From Delphinus delphis (taxonomy: Eukaryota; Chordata; Mammalia; Artiodactyla; Delphinidae), in the NCBI RefSeq assembly GCF_949987515.2, contig NC_082694.2:73468080-73532079 (forward strand): a stretch of 64,000 nucleotides of DNA, read 5' to 3'. The notes under the pieces were generated by a model, which saw only the letters and a list, made by a program, of their open reading frames with translations, was not told the origin of the DNA and did not search any database. Below, piece after piece: positions 23,090-35,007 of this stretch (positions within the stretch are counted from its first letter, which is position 1; every line of letters begins with the position of its first letter). A program made the position numbers and the translations under genes.

Positions 23090-24070
23090 AAGAAAAACTT
23101 CACTACCTGCATGCAGATACTAGGACAACTGTTGAGGCTTTCCATGAATGGAGAATCCTACCTAGGTATTAAATTATTGGACTTAAAAATTACTCCAAGG
23201 AATAACTCCAGTTCCAGGGAGCCAGATGACACCACGTAATAAGGATATGCTTCCCCAAAAAGATAAGGAATCATTTTGCAAAAACACTATGCTTTCTCTT
23301 ACTTCTGTCTTCAAAGATCCAGTTTTTTCCACATAGAATGTTTTACTGTATCCCCATTTTTCTACTCATCCTTCAGATCTTAAAGTTAATTAATGTTGAA
23401 GCATTGTCAGATGGAGTTTTGCAGGCCTGATGATTTTGAACTACGCTTTGTATGTTAGTACCTCATAGTCTCTGGAGTTGCTCACTGAGTAATTTCAGAT
23501 GACTAATAACTTCATAATTAGATAAATAATTGATATGGTTCAATTATCTGCTACTTTACAACTTTATTAATATTCTTGTTTGAGCTGTAGATGTCTTTCT
23601 GCCCTTTAGCTCCCTGGGAGAAAACATACCCTCCACGGATTTGGGGAAACATGATGGAGAACCTCTGCCAGAGTTCAGGATATGTAAATTAGCCATCTTG
23701 TTCCAAGGCATTAGCAACTGTGGTTTTTATTTATTAATAAGATGGGCAGTATTTGCTGTAGGAGAGTGAAACCAGATGAATGGATTTGGTGTTTATGTTG
23801 TTTAAAATCAATTTATTATGCAAGGATGATCAACCAAAGTAGTTGAGCTGCCCAGAAGGGATACGGAAGTCTGCTGGCTTTGGTGGTTTCTTTGTGTCTC
23901 TAGACTATGCATGGGAGTGTGTCCTTGCATTCTTCTCTTGTGAGCTAGACTATAGTTAATAAGGTAAAATTAATAAGTCACTGAAATATTATCAGTTGAA
24001 ATAATGAGTGAAAGTACTTTGAAGATGCAAAATATATTTTTATTATTACCTAACCTATCACAAGGTTAAT
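23090..24070. other. unique non-coding sequence
   Basis: No gene or named repeat is recognised. Confidence 0.55.
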
Positions 24071-24510
24071 AAGACAGTAAGTATACAGTTGCTTGATTAA
24101 CAGGAAAAGCAATGTAGAAACATTAAATTATAGAAAATTGTATATATAGCTGGCATTAAGTAGTGGAAAACAGTAGTTGGGAAATGGGTGAAGGTGGTTA
24201 AAAAGTACAAACTTCCAGTTATAAGATAAATAAGTCCTGAGGATATAATGTACAGCATGATAACTACAGTTAACAACATTCTATGGTATATTTGAAAGTT
24301 GCTGAGAGAGTAGATCTTAAAAGTTGTTGTCATAAGAAAAAAAGTGAAACTGTGTGGTGATGAATGTTAATTAAATTTATTGTGGTAATCATTCACTATA
24401 TATACATATATCAATTCATTATGGTGAACACCTAAAACAGATATGTCAATTATATCTCAATAAAAAAAGAATTAGCACATTTCAGTGCTAGAAAGAAAAA
24501 AAAAAAACTA
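24071..24510 (+). mobile_element. L1 3' end (L1MA/L1MB-type)
   Basis: The 3'-UTR phrases appear in order: 'gtgaaggtggttaaaaagta', 'caaacttccagttataagat', 'gataactacagttaacaaca', 'aaatttattgtggtaatcat', 'tcaattatatctcaataaaa', then an A-rich tail at 24490-24507. The element is 5'-truncated in the 3' UTR; its left boundary is blurred. Confidence 0.82.
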
Positions 24511-25858
24511 ATTTCTGTTAAAGGTACTATCTTAAAGTCCATTTTATCAATCATAGTTTTTATATATTTAAAATTATTATCTGTATAGCACACCACAATC
24601 TTATTTTAAAAAAGAAAGCATACTTTCTACTTTTTCTGACTTACCTTGGACAGAATTTTTTTGGAAAGGTCTATGTGTATGTATTTTCTAAGATTATATA
24701 TATATACATATATGTATATATATAAATTTAAAAATAAATTTAGGAAGTAACTATCACAAACAGAAAAATCATTGCTACTTTATTGCAGAACTTTTGAGGA
24801 AAAAAATCAACATTTGCTTTCAATATTTCTTAATGAATTAGTTTCACGAACTTAGCACAAAAGTATATAAGAAACAATGTATATATCCACTCTCTTGATT
24901 CAAATTATATTAGTCCAGAGAGATCTAATTAGCTGATTATTGGTTTAGATTATAGAGCTCTAAGAGATAGACCCTATGATATTTCTCTAGAACTTTAAAC
25001 TCTTTATAGGCAGATGTTTTCAAGTGATCAAGATACATGCCATGGTTCCATATATACCAGTGTAAGTTTGTTTTATGATATCATGACTTCTTTGTGCTTT
25101 ATATGCATTGGAAACTACACTAGCTTGGGCAAAGTTTGCAATTTAACAATAAAATGAAGTGGTCAGAAGCACATGGTACAGACAATGCTCAGGAACGGGA
25201 AAGATTTAAAAGGAAAAAATTTTCACCAAGAGTCATTGTGGGCTCTTTTATTTACTGCTGAAAATGGCATTCCTTGAATTTGACATTCAATTAAGATAAT
25301 GAAGCAAAATGGTAGATATTATTTTTGGTGTCTGAATGTTTGTTGTAGATGTCAGTTTAACAAACAAATAAGTGTGGAGAAGATCAATACTCCCTGATTA
25401 GAAACAAGTTGGCCTGTACAGAGAGACATGGGCAGGAGAACGGTGGGCTTATTATCAAAGGCCACTCATCAGAAGGCCGTGACTCTCTACTGGTTGGAGA
25501 CATTTCATATCATTTGGAGCAAAGATTCTCCCTGACTCCTCACTCTGGTTCCATTTTAACTTTTAATCGATCAGATGATTTCTGATTAGTTGGACACTTA
25601 AGAACTCTCTACAGCCATGAGAGCAAATATAGATAATCAGTGATCAGTGACCATGTTAAATGAATGACTTATTAATACCTTAGGCAAGTGCAGTGAGGCA
25701 GAGACCAACTGAATCCAGCAGTGATAGCTGGTTGCTCAGTGAAGTCATATAACCGTACAGCCTGTGCTCTTGCTGGACGTGGGAGAGGGGTAGAAGCTGA
25801 CCCCACCAAGGATGTCTCAAACTTCACACATGGGAAGTCCTCTCTCTCCACTTCCTAT
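24511..25858. other. unique non-coding sequence with AT tract
   Basis: A (TA)n-rich tract occurs at 24697-24724. The rest shows no repeat I recognise. The stretch 25330-25600 is repeat-free by eye and contains no long frame. Confidence 0.5.
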
Positions 25859-26077
25859 CTTTTTTTTAAAAAAAAATTATTATAGGGGTTTCCCTGGTGG
25901 CGCAGTGGTTGAGAGTCCGCCTGCCGATGCAGGGGACACGGATTCGTGCGCCGGTCCGGGAAGATCCCACACGCTGTGGAGCGGCTGGGCCCGTGAGCCA
26001 TGGCTGCTGGGCCTGCGCGTCTGGAGCCTGTGCTCCGCAGCCGGAGAGGCCACAACAGTGAGAGGCCTGCATACCAC

Positions 26078-26108
<31 letters not shown>

Positions 26109-26345
26109 ATAGTATAGTTGATTTACAATGTTGTGTTAATTTCAGGTGTACAGTAATGTCAATCCCTTATACACATACATATATCCAGTCTTTTTTAGAT
26201 TCTTTTCCCATATAGGTCATTACAGAGTACTGAGTAGAGTTCCCTGTGCTATACAGTAGGTCCTTATTAGTTATCTATTTTATATATAATAGTGTGTATA
26301 TGTCAATCCCAATATCCCAATTTATCCCTCGCCCTTCTTTTCCCC
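25859..26345 (-). mobile_element. L1 3' UTR fragment split by a SINE
   Basis: On the plus strand a T-run at about 25859-25867 and 'attattatag' precede the SINE. After it the antisense L1 3' UTR continues: 'gatttacaatgttgtgttaa', 'cccatataggtcattacaga', 'ccctgtgctatacagtaggt', 'atcccaatttatccctcgcc'. Only the 3' UTR is present, so the insertion was strongly 5'-truncated. Confidence 0.85.
25868..26112 (+). repeat. cetacean CHR-type SINE (short, poly(A))
   Basis: The body runs from 25886 ('ggggtttccctggtggcgca') to an A-run ending near 26100. It is flanked by aaaaaattattatag (left) and aaaaaattatag (right), a duplication of L1 3'-UTR sequence. The overlapping frames in it come from the SINE body and a poly(A) tail translated as Lys. 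Confidence 0.92.
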
Positions 26346-28934
26346 CTGGTAATGGAAATTTTCCTGATTCTCACTTCTGGAAGACTTAACAAATTTGAAA
26401 GTGTTTATCTTCTTAAATGGGTTGACAATAAGGTCATCAAAACATGTAAATATGGCTCTAAGTCCATTGCCTTCTGGCATGAAGGGATGGTGGTGATGCT
26501 GAGTGTCAAGTTTGACACGTTGGGTTTTATAGAAGTGGAAATCAGTAGTTATCACTAGTGATCCCAAGCAAGAAGAAGAGGTAGGGACATGTATTAGAGG
26601 TGCTGTCTACACAAAACGTGGCCTTTCCAGCTCATCCTCGTTGCCTCCAATCTTCTCCTCTGTACCGACCTCCTTTCAGTGCCCTTTTATGTGGGCTTAT
26701 GATTTTAAGACTTGGAGAGGGACTTGATCTCCCTAATCCATCTGTAAGGGGGAACAGTAATCCAACTTTCATTCTTAAAGGAATTGATGAGATCATTAAG
26801 TAAGTTGATACTCTAAAACAATGTGTGCTCAGATTTGGGTAGTCGAAACTACATGTTTTTCAAGATGATTTCACGTAATGCTATCATACTTGCCATGAGA
26901 ACCATAATACTTCTTTTTCTTCAAGGAAGTAATTTTAAAACTGCCCCAATCCAGTGCTTGTTGCATATTCAATGAGTAAAAATGATTAGAAATGTAGGGC
27001 TAATCCTGTAAGAGAAATATGTCACTCTTGCTAGCAAGACTACAAGTGTGACTCTCTCCCTCCCACAAGCAGAGACTGAGGAGAGGTACTGCATTCTGTT
27101 AAGTCATAAACTATAATTTCAAAGTTTAAATTAAATCATTTGCAATAAAAAAAGAAGCATTAAATTAAGTCTGAGGTGGACACGTAGAGACCTGCACTGA
27201 ATAGTTTTGCTTACAAAAATGAAAGTGTTTTTGTTTGGTTTCATCTTTTCTTAGTTTACTTTGACAAGAATGGGGAAGAGTGAGCCAGTGGGGCAAAAAG
27301 GGAGAGGAGAGATTGGGTGAGCAATTTAGCTGTAGGGGAAAATGCTCACGAGGACAGGGAGACATGTATTGTTTCCTGTGAAATCTTTGGAGTTGTTAAA
27401 TAGAAGCCTGCTTTGTCTCCCCAAGGCAGAATAAACTCCCCACCCTAAAGAATAAATGTTATTGTGTGTTTGCACATGCATGAGAGCATAAGGGAGGTGG
27501 CTAGGAGAGAAGATAATAGATGGATAGATTGATCCATGGATAGAGAAATAGATAAAATAGTTACTTGTTGTGATAAGTCCCATAAAGATTTACTCATGGA
27601 ATTTTGGTAGATATTATCAGAGGGTATCTTTCTTATATTGGGTGGTCTGGATAGGTCTATTTGAGAAGGAAGGAGTCAGGTTTACAAACAAACATGGGAA
27701 TGGAGTTCCAGGATGAGAAACTAGTGAGCACAGAGGCCCCAAGGAAGGTCAAAGAGACCTTGTGTTTTAGCAACAGTATGGAATCATCACGAAGGGAGGA
27801 AACTGATTCAAGGAGAGAGTATAACAAAAGGAGGTGGACCTAATCTGCTTACATGTTAAAAAAAAAAAAAAAAGCAATCACCCTGGCTACTACATGGGAA
27901 ATGGATTGGATAGGGACAGACCAGCCTCACTGACATCAGGATTAATCTTGCATTCAAATATGATTCAGAGTCAACATTCATGTGTTTAGGAGAGTACATC
28001 TTTATTAATCAGAGAATAAGCATTCAATGAATTTCTTGAGTGAATGATCAAATGAAGTTATGAATGAAAAATAAAAACACTATATAAACAATCATTTAGC
28101 TTGACAGTGGTTTCCAAACCAAAACAAATTTAGTGTGCTTCCTCATAAAAATCTAAACTAGGTTCATGGCAGGTGGAAATTATGAAGAGGAGAGCTTATC
28201 AGTAGGAACAGCCCTCATTATGAACTGTCAGAATTAATGGAGAGAGTTAGTCATCTCTGATTTTTGTTTTCAGTGGGGCGATCTCTGTTAAGCAATATGG
28301 ATTTTGCCAGTTGAATGAATTTGTAGTTTTATGAATACCTTAGTCCTACATTTTAGGGTTTTTCAATGCTAATCTCGAATGCAAAATATATCTGAATCAC
28401 AGTCTCAGAGCAGTTAAATATTCCAGTGTGGGAACACGCAATTTTTTCATTGTGTCTTTTGGAGTTGTTTTCTGCATCTCAGCACAAAGTAAAAATGTGA
28501 AGGGATCATCACTTAGGTGATAAACTGTAGACTTCCAGAAAAACATTTTAACTGATTTACATCTACTTTTCCTCTAGGATAGTTATAGTTATTTGATATA
28601 TCTCTTCCCCAACTGATCAGTGATGGCTGGGGGAACATTTCTTCAGCTGTATGCAAATTGACCATGAAGTGCAGAATGCTGAGCTATGTGCCTACAGAGT
28701 GAGCTCTGTTATATCAGCCACAGAAATATTGATCTCTCCATCAAAGGAGGAGCACTCCAAAGACATTAGGAGTAATTATTAGTGGAATCACATAGTGGTA
28801 TCAGGACATATACTGAAAGAACCCTGAGTACTCCTGGGATGGCCAATAATTGACCAAATGTAGCCTTATCAGAAATGAATCAGAAGTCAATCATTGTTTC
28901 ATTGCTTAGATACATAGAGATGGCTTCATTTAAA
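26346..28934. other. unique non-coding sequence
   Basis: Only simple features are visible, such as the A17 run at 27858-27874 and a GATA-like patch near 27520-27560. No exon, RNA gene or named repeat is recognised. Confidence 0.5.
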
Positions 28935-29153
28935 GTAGTTGTCTTGGGACTTCCCTTGTGGTGCAGTGGTTAAGACTCCACACTCCCAATGCAGGGGGCC
29001 CGGGTTCGATCCCTCGTCAGGGAACTAGATCCCACATGCGTGCCACAACTAAGAAGTCCACATGCTGCAACTAAGGAGCCCACCTACCACAACTAAGACC
29101 CAGCGCATCCAAATAAATAAATTAATTAATTAAAAAACAAGGTAGTTGTCTTG
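28935..29153 (+). repeat. CHR-1-type tRNA-derived SINE with TSD
   Basis: The body starts at 28947 ('ggacttcccttgtggtgcag'), has a box-B match 'ggttcgatccc', and ends in an AATAAATAAATTAATT-type tail near 29138. The target-site duplication gtagttgtcttg is perfect at 28935-28946 and 29142-29153. The sequence is diverged relative to the poly(A) SINEs, so it is an older insertion. Confidence 0.92.
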
Positions 29154-29639
29154 CAGAATTTCTGAGAGAGGAAAAATGTAAGCTTTAAACCAGTTCTCTT
29201 AGTTGCTGACAAACTAAAATGAGTTAAAAAATCAAGAGAAATCATTTCCACATTTTCAAGGAAAACACAATTTAAATCATCTTATTTTGTGTCATTATTG
29301 TATTTTTAGGCATTCATGGTCAATTTGCACTGAACCTGTGTTGTCTAGGAGTTTCTTTGAAAGGGTTAGAGTAAAATTTCTAGAACCAACGACTTGAGAA
29401 CAAGGTATTTTCCATGGCTCCAAGTGAATCAGAACCCCATCATTAGGAACCCAGCACAGAAGAGCAACAGGGAAGATTCAAACAAAGTTGTTGGATGAGA
29501 GTACTTTCAGGAAATAAAAGAGAGAATTAATAGGAAAAGGAAATTATTTGGGATGTAACCTGCTTCTAAAAATGCAAGTGACCTTTAAAAATAATGAACA
29601 ACTAAATGAATTAAGGTTAATAGAGAATGAATTCCAGCC
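29154..29639. other. unique non-coding sequence
   Basis: I see nothing assignable in this stretch. Confidence 0.55.
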
Positions 29640-29900
29640 AGAATATTAGAGCTGATATGCATCACATCCTGTACTTTTTCCAGGCATTGTACTAAATGAT
29701 TTTCAAACATAATTTTATTTAAGCTTTATAACAACTACATGAGGTAAGTGCTATCATTACTGTCACCATTTTGCAGATGCAAAAAGTAAAGCTCCCATAT
29801 TTTAAGTTCTGTGGTACTCAACACATGGCGTGAACCTTGGCTTTGAACCCTCAGAGTTTACCTTTAAATACTGCACTGTAAATGACTACCACATAGTGCC
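29640..29900 (-). repeat. MIR, reverse orientation
   Basis: The plus strand reads the reverse complement of MIR: 'ccaggcattgtactaaatga', 'aactacatgaggtaagtgct', 'atcattactgtcaccatttt' and 'gcagatgcaaaaagtaaagc'. A diverged 5' part follows to about 29890. Confidence 0.8.
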
Positions 29901-29981
29901 TCTCAGTGATCTGTAGGACATTTTTTTCTGAACAGGGAACTGTCACATGCTGGCTAGAAGAGCACCTGAAAATTGATTCAT

Positions 29982-30203
29982 CCAGTCGTTCTGTACCAGG
30001 GGCAATTTTTCCTCTGGGGGACATTTGAAAATGTTTGGAGACATATTTTTATTGTCATGATTGGGAGTGGGAGGGTTGCTATTAGCATTTAGTGGGTAGA
30101 GGCCAGAGTTGCTGCTATGCCTTCTACAATGTGCAGAATATCACCTACAATAAAGAATTATCTGATTGAAAATGTCAGTCCTGCCAAGATTGAGAAACCC
30201 TGG
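29982..30203 (+). mobile_element. MER20 hAT-Charlie element
   Basis: The whole consensus order is present: 'tctgtaccaggggcaatttt', 'gggggacatttgaaaatgtt', 'tggagacatatttttattgt', 'agtgggtagaggccagagtt', 'ataaagaattatctgattga' and the closing 'ttgagaaaccctg'. It is essentially full length at about 220 bp. In placental mammals some MER20 copies act as progesterone-responsive enhancers in decidual cells; nothing here shows that this copy does. Confidence 0.88.
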
Positions 30204-33200
30204 GTTAGACAAATATTTTCCAAACTGTCCCATGGAATTTCTGTATTCTATGAAAAACAGGTTTGTGGTTTTAAAAACAGAACTTTGGGATGTGCTATAT
30301 ATTCTATTCCCTTTTTGAACAATTTCTATGAAGGTTATATTTTCAATATTATTTTAAAATACAATTTGAAATTCTGCAGCAAAGACACCTGCTTACCTGT
30401 GTTTTCTCCATAGTTAGAGATGCAGAATGAGGATTGCAGATGGGGGTGGCCATGCCAGTCATATGTGACTAACTCAAGGGATTGGGATAAAGAGCCCAAA
30501 TTTAAATGCTGTGTTTTAGATGCCAACTCTAGAAACTGTGAGATTTTTTTTTTTTCTTGGCAAAGGATAGTACTACCCTTCATTTACAAAGTTGAATACC
30601 TAAATCAGAAGTGGTCCAATAAAGTGTAATAAACCACAGGTTATAAATGCTATTTCAGTCGATTGGAAGATACCAAACAAATTTTGTATGTATATAAAGT
30701 TTTGTTATATGTATCCTCCCAGCTGAAGGTATAGAGAGGATAAAAATGCCTGTGGACCTATACAGAGGTTCTATCTATAAATATCTTTTATTGCTGGGTG
30801 TGACAAACACAGTCTTATAAGCAGGAGGAGAGCTAATGGCAGATTATGAGTTAACTTCAGCAAGGCTGTTCCTGCTTACTGGGCTCGTTCTTGATTATTA
30901 AGCTATAGGCCTGCCTCAGCCTTTGCTTTCTTTGGAAAACTGACTATAAACACTGTCTTGGTTCCTTTTCACATACTGCCAACTGTCCAACACTGTATGT
31001 TGGACATGCAGTGTTCCCTGTGTTCCCTTGGAGGGTTCATAGAAGAGTAGAAAGTAACACAAATCTATTTAACAATGGTTTTCTTGAATTGAAAGACACA
31101 GATGGGCCATTTTTCAATGAAGTGTAAAAGGAACCCATAAGGAAAAGCAAAAGACTTGGAACAGTATTTCTCACCATGCTCCAGACTGAAATGGAAGAGA
31201 AGTGTCTGCCATGCCAATTTCTGACCGTCTCCAGATTAATGGATGGCTTGGCACACCTCTGGGTTCCTTCAGACTTGGGCACAAGTGCTCATTCCTTTCT
31301 CATAATGAGATTTAATCAAGCAAAGCCAAAATCATTGCTACAAGTTAAACATACCCCAGGGAGGGGGAGCCAATGACTGGGGGAATAATGAACCTCTGTT
31401 TAACTTTCAGATTTTGTTAATAACAGTTTGACTTGAACTGGTTGGAGCTAATTAATTGCTGCAGCTTCTCCATTAGTGGCTTGTAAAATGGGTTACCTTG
31501 TGCATGTTAAGCAATTTTCTCAGTGTGAGTCATTTTAGAGAAAACAGGAAACTAAGTATCTTAAACATGCACAGTTATTGTATTTTGTTGTGATCTCCTT
31601 TGCTATGAAGTTTCAAGAATGTCTACAGATCAAGTTCTGACCACTTCAGAAACATGCACGAAGATAAAATAATTTGCCTTTATTTTGGTATCAGCCCAAT
31701 TAGTTGGGAAGCATTGAAGGAGAGACTTCGTAGGTGTCTCATGGAAGGCAACCCAAACACGGTATACATTCTCACTTTTGGTAGCAACATGAAAAGTAGG
31801 ATGCTGTTGGTATTGAGTAGTAAGTTGGGAGTGCTCCTTAGAGTGAAAGGTATTCACTATATCTTTAGGTTTATAATGTTTGGCATTATTACCAAAGCAG
31901 ACTGCCTCCACTGCTCATATTCTCTGCCAGAAAAGTATTCTCAGATAAAACCAGGGAGGGATCTTGATTACAACACAGGTGTTGCAGAGCCTGCTGTTGT
32001 GACCACTGTTTCCTTGTTCCCTGCCCTGATATTGTGTGATCACTTATCTGATTTTTTTAAACAACTTCAGGCTCTTGTGGCTTTAGAAGGAGATGTTTAT
32101 GGGAATTATGGAACATGCCGTGAGACCAGACTATTTTAAATCCCAATGTGATATTCTAAATCTCAATGTCACTAGATTCCAAAGTGGACCTGGAGGTGGA
32201 TGCCATTCAAACTAAAAGTGATAGACAAAAGGGCAGCCTGCTCTGTGCTGTGGATCATTGCACTGTAGGTGTAATTTCCCTCAACCCAGTATCTCCCTTT
32301 CATCCCAGCTGAAATTAAAAAATCCTCAGACCTCTGGGACAGTTTTTTGTGTTCTGTGTGGTCCTTTCCACATGTCTTTGCTTTCTGTATCCATCTTCTC
32401 AATTTCTAAAATAAAGATTTGGATTCTTGTCTTGATGATATTTAAGGTTATATAATGCATAGAATTAATATGCAGTTAGGCTGTACTAGCTAGGCAATTT
32501 GATTTCCGAATAGGAAGTGCTCTAGGCTATTTCAGGTACTGGGCATCTGATGGGTAGAAATAACTGAAGAATGAAAGGTGACAAGGATTGGTCCTGACTT
32601 AGAGCAAAATCAGATTCATAATGCCATTTACTATACCTAGTAATTCTGCATTGGATTTTAAACTACTCATATGTACAAGCATGAAAAGTTGAATAAACTT
32701 GGTTTTGATTTTGAAGACTTGTCTAATGTACCGGTTCATTGAAGTCTATAAAATCTTCATTTATATACATGTCACATTTTAAAATCCAAAATGTGATATA
32801 TTTGTGTTGGTAGTATAGTGGTTCCAAAAATGTGAAAAATTTAACTATATTACAAATTTATTATTAAGCAAGGTGTACCCAAGTGTTGTAATCTCTCCAT
32901 CTCTGGTGCCAGAATGGAGATGTTCTTAATGAATAGACTGAAAAACAAATTTGGTGACAGATACATAATGATATGCAATTTTATGTCTAGTTGTTCACTT
33001 AACATTAATGAGATGGGTTAATCCTTCAAAGGACACTGAAATCCCTATGTGTGACTATCACTGTACCTGATAGCTAACAGTCCAATGCTTACCCATTTGA
33101 TAAGTGGTTGTGCCCTAGAAAGTAGTCCTTTGGGGAGGCTGATGCCTTGTAACATGTGTAGTCTGAGAACTCCCTTTGGAGTCAAACAGACCCAGCACAC

Positions 33201-34058
33201 ACTGCTTTTAGGCACTGAGGACATAAAATCTATATTCTTAAGAAACATGTGAATACTTTCTGTTAGTATTGAAGGCTAAGCATTGGATATACAAATGCCC
33301 CAGTGACTTATTATGATTAATATTAAGTCTACTGTTCAAGTAGAAGGTTTTGGAACCTAGAGGAACAGAAAAGCCTCTTGATTTACAGTGTACTAATTTC
33401 TATTGTTTTCTTTGTGTGGGTACCAGATATGGACTATTTCTTCTCTGAGACTAAATGCTTGTCCACTTTTACAAAATGCCTTTTGTTCTGATTGGCTTAT
33501 CTTTTATAACCTTCTATTTGATACATAAAATGATATGGCAAAGGGAAGTACAGCATACAGTGACTTTATGGAATGTAAAAGGAGGAGCTGGAGGCTTTGG
33601 GAACAATAAACATCAAAATCCTCTACTTATGAACCCATGGTTGCTTGAGTTTTCTTGAGGAGAGGAGAAGGCTTATTTGTGAGAAGACTGAAAATAGAAG
33701 AAGACATTGAAATATGGAAACCAGCATTCTCCACTCAGGGTCTTCGTAGAGTTGGTAGAAAAGTGTGCACTCTATTTATGTGCCACGACCGTGATATTAG
33801 TATAGCCCAAGATTTTGTAACCTAACCCTACGTTGCCCTCAAGACTGTAAGAGGGCTGTAAGAGGCCACTACTGGGAAAGGTCCGGGTATTGACAATATT
33901 TTTAATACTCTCTAATGCTGAGCTTATATCCTTCGAGGATGGATTTATTTATTACAACCAGTCCTGATTCTTTAGGTCCAATTATGGTGAATAAATGAGG
34001 ATATTAGATCAGGGTACATACATTTTAAAATTATTTCCCTAACCTGGTAGTTTATTAA
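30204..34058. other. unique non-coding sequence
   Basis: No named repeat is firmly recognised. It contains the 161-codon frame listed separately (31654-32139) and a homeodomain-motif-rich, repeat-free stretch at 31430-31560 with 'gagctaattaattgctgcag'. A short tandem copy (ctgtaagaggg/ctgtaagagg) lies at 33844-33866. Confidence 0.5.
31654..32139 (+). other. orphan 161-codon open frame
   Basis: This is among the longest ATG-initiated frames outside the L1s. The peptide starts MHEDKIICLYF, has a basic segment LKERLRRCLMEG, a hydrophobic stretch around FRFIMFGII and a second around SLFPALILCDHL. No domain is recognised, no codon bias is apparent, and no splice or promoter context supports expression. 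The opposite strand is also open for 93 codons in the same place, which argues for a compositional accident. Confidence 0.12.
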
Positions 34059-34270
34059 TTATAGAACTAATATATGCCTTTGGGTAAAAAAATAATCCAT
34101 GCAGCAAAGAAAATTTTTAAAAATTAAAAGCTTCCTTCCCCCACCCAAACTTAATCTCACTCCCTAGAGACAAATAGTGTTAAGAGCTTATTGTTCTGTT
34201 TTTATGTGGTTATCTTTTCTCTTTAAACAGTGAACTCATAGATATGTGCTATGTCATCGATAGATAGAAA
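34059..34270. repeat. probable ancient LINE 3' fragment
   Basis: Phrases such as 'gggtaaaaaaataatccatg', 'ccttcccccacccaaactta' and 'actccctagagacaaatagt' resemble the 3'-UTR wording of an old LINE, but I cannot name the family. Confidence 0.35.
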
Positions 34271-34645
34271 TTTTGAAATAACATGAAAATTAGAGGTATA
34301 TTATATTTATACCATTAAACACCTACCCTCTACAACTTTACTTCCTAATTTTTAGGACATAAAAATACTTGTGAGCAAGTATTTCATTTCCCTTTTGATT
34401 GACATCATTAATTAAAATAATCAGTTTAAATTATTATTCCTTGATGCATCCATGGTAGACAGAATCTGTTGTTCTTTCTTTAATAAAATATGTGGAATTA
34501 GGGCACTTATTGTTTCTTTACTAACATTCCTACTAATCCTTTTCCATTTATCTTAGTCATTCTGTTACTTTACATCAAGGGTTATAACATTACCTTCCTC
34601 CTGAATCTATAATTGGATTTTTAAAATTGTGTCTATAGTTTGATT

Positions 34646-34748
34646 TTATTTGTTATTTATTTATTTATTTATTTGTTATACCCTCCAAGTCCATCCATGT
34701 TGCTGCAAATGGCAAAATATCATTCTTTTTATGGCTGAGTAATATTCC

Positions 34749-34782
<34 letters not shown>

Positions 34783-34800
34783 TGTGTGGCAGTCATATCT
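34646..34800 (-). mobile_element. old L1 fragment with TTTA and TG tracts
   Basis: A (TTTA)n patch (34649-34672) is followed by antisense L1 ORF2 wording: 'ccatccatgttgctgcaaat', 'atggctgagtaatattccac'. It runs into a (TG)n tract at 34751-34780. The fragment ends where the younger minus-strand L1 begins and does not visibly resume beyond it. Confidence 0.7.
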
Positions 34801-35007
34801 TTTTTAAATTTAATTTAATTTTTAATACAGTAGGTTCTTATTAGTTATCTATTTTATACATATTAATGTATATATTGTCAACCCCAACCTCCCAATTCAT
34901 TCCACCACCACCCCAACCCCCACTTCCCCCCTTGGGGTCCATAGGTTTGTTCTCTACATCTGTGTCTCTATTTCTGCTTTGGAAACCAGTTCATCTGTAC
35001 CATTTTT

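Noticed and set aside
33820..33835. Telomere-like words (taacctaaccc)
   Set aside because: They form a single short occurrence without repetition, so they are not an interstitial telomere array.
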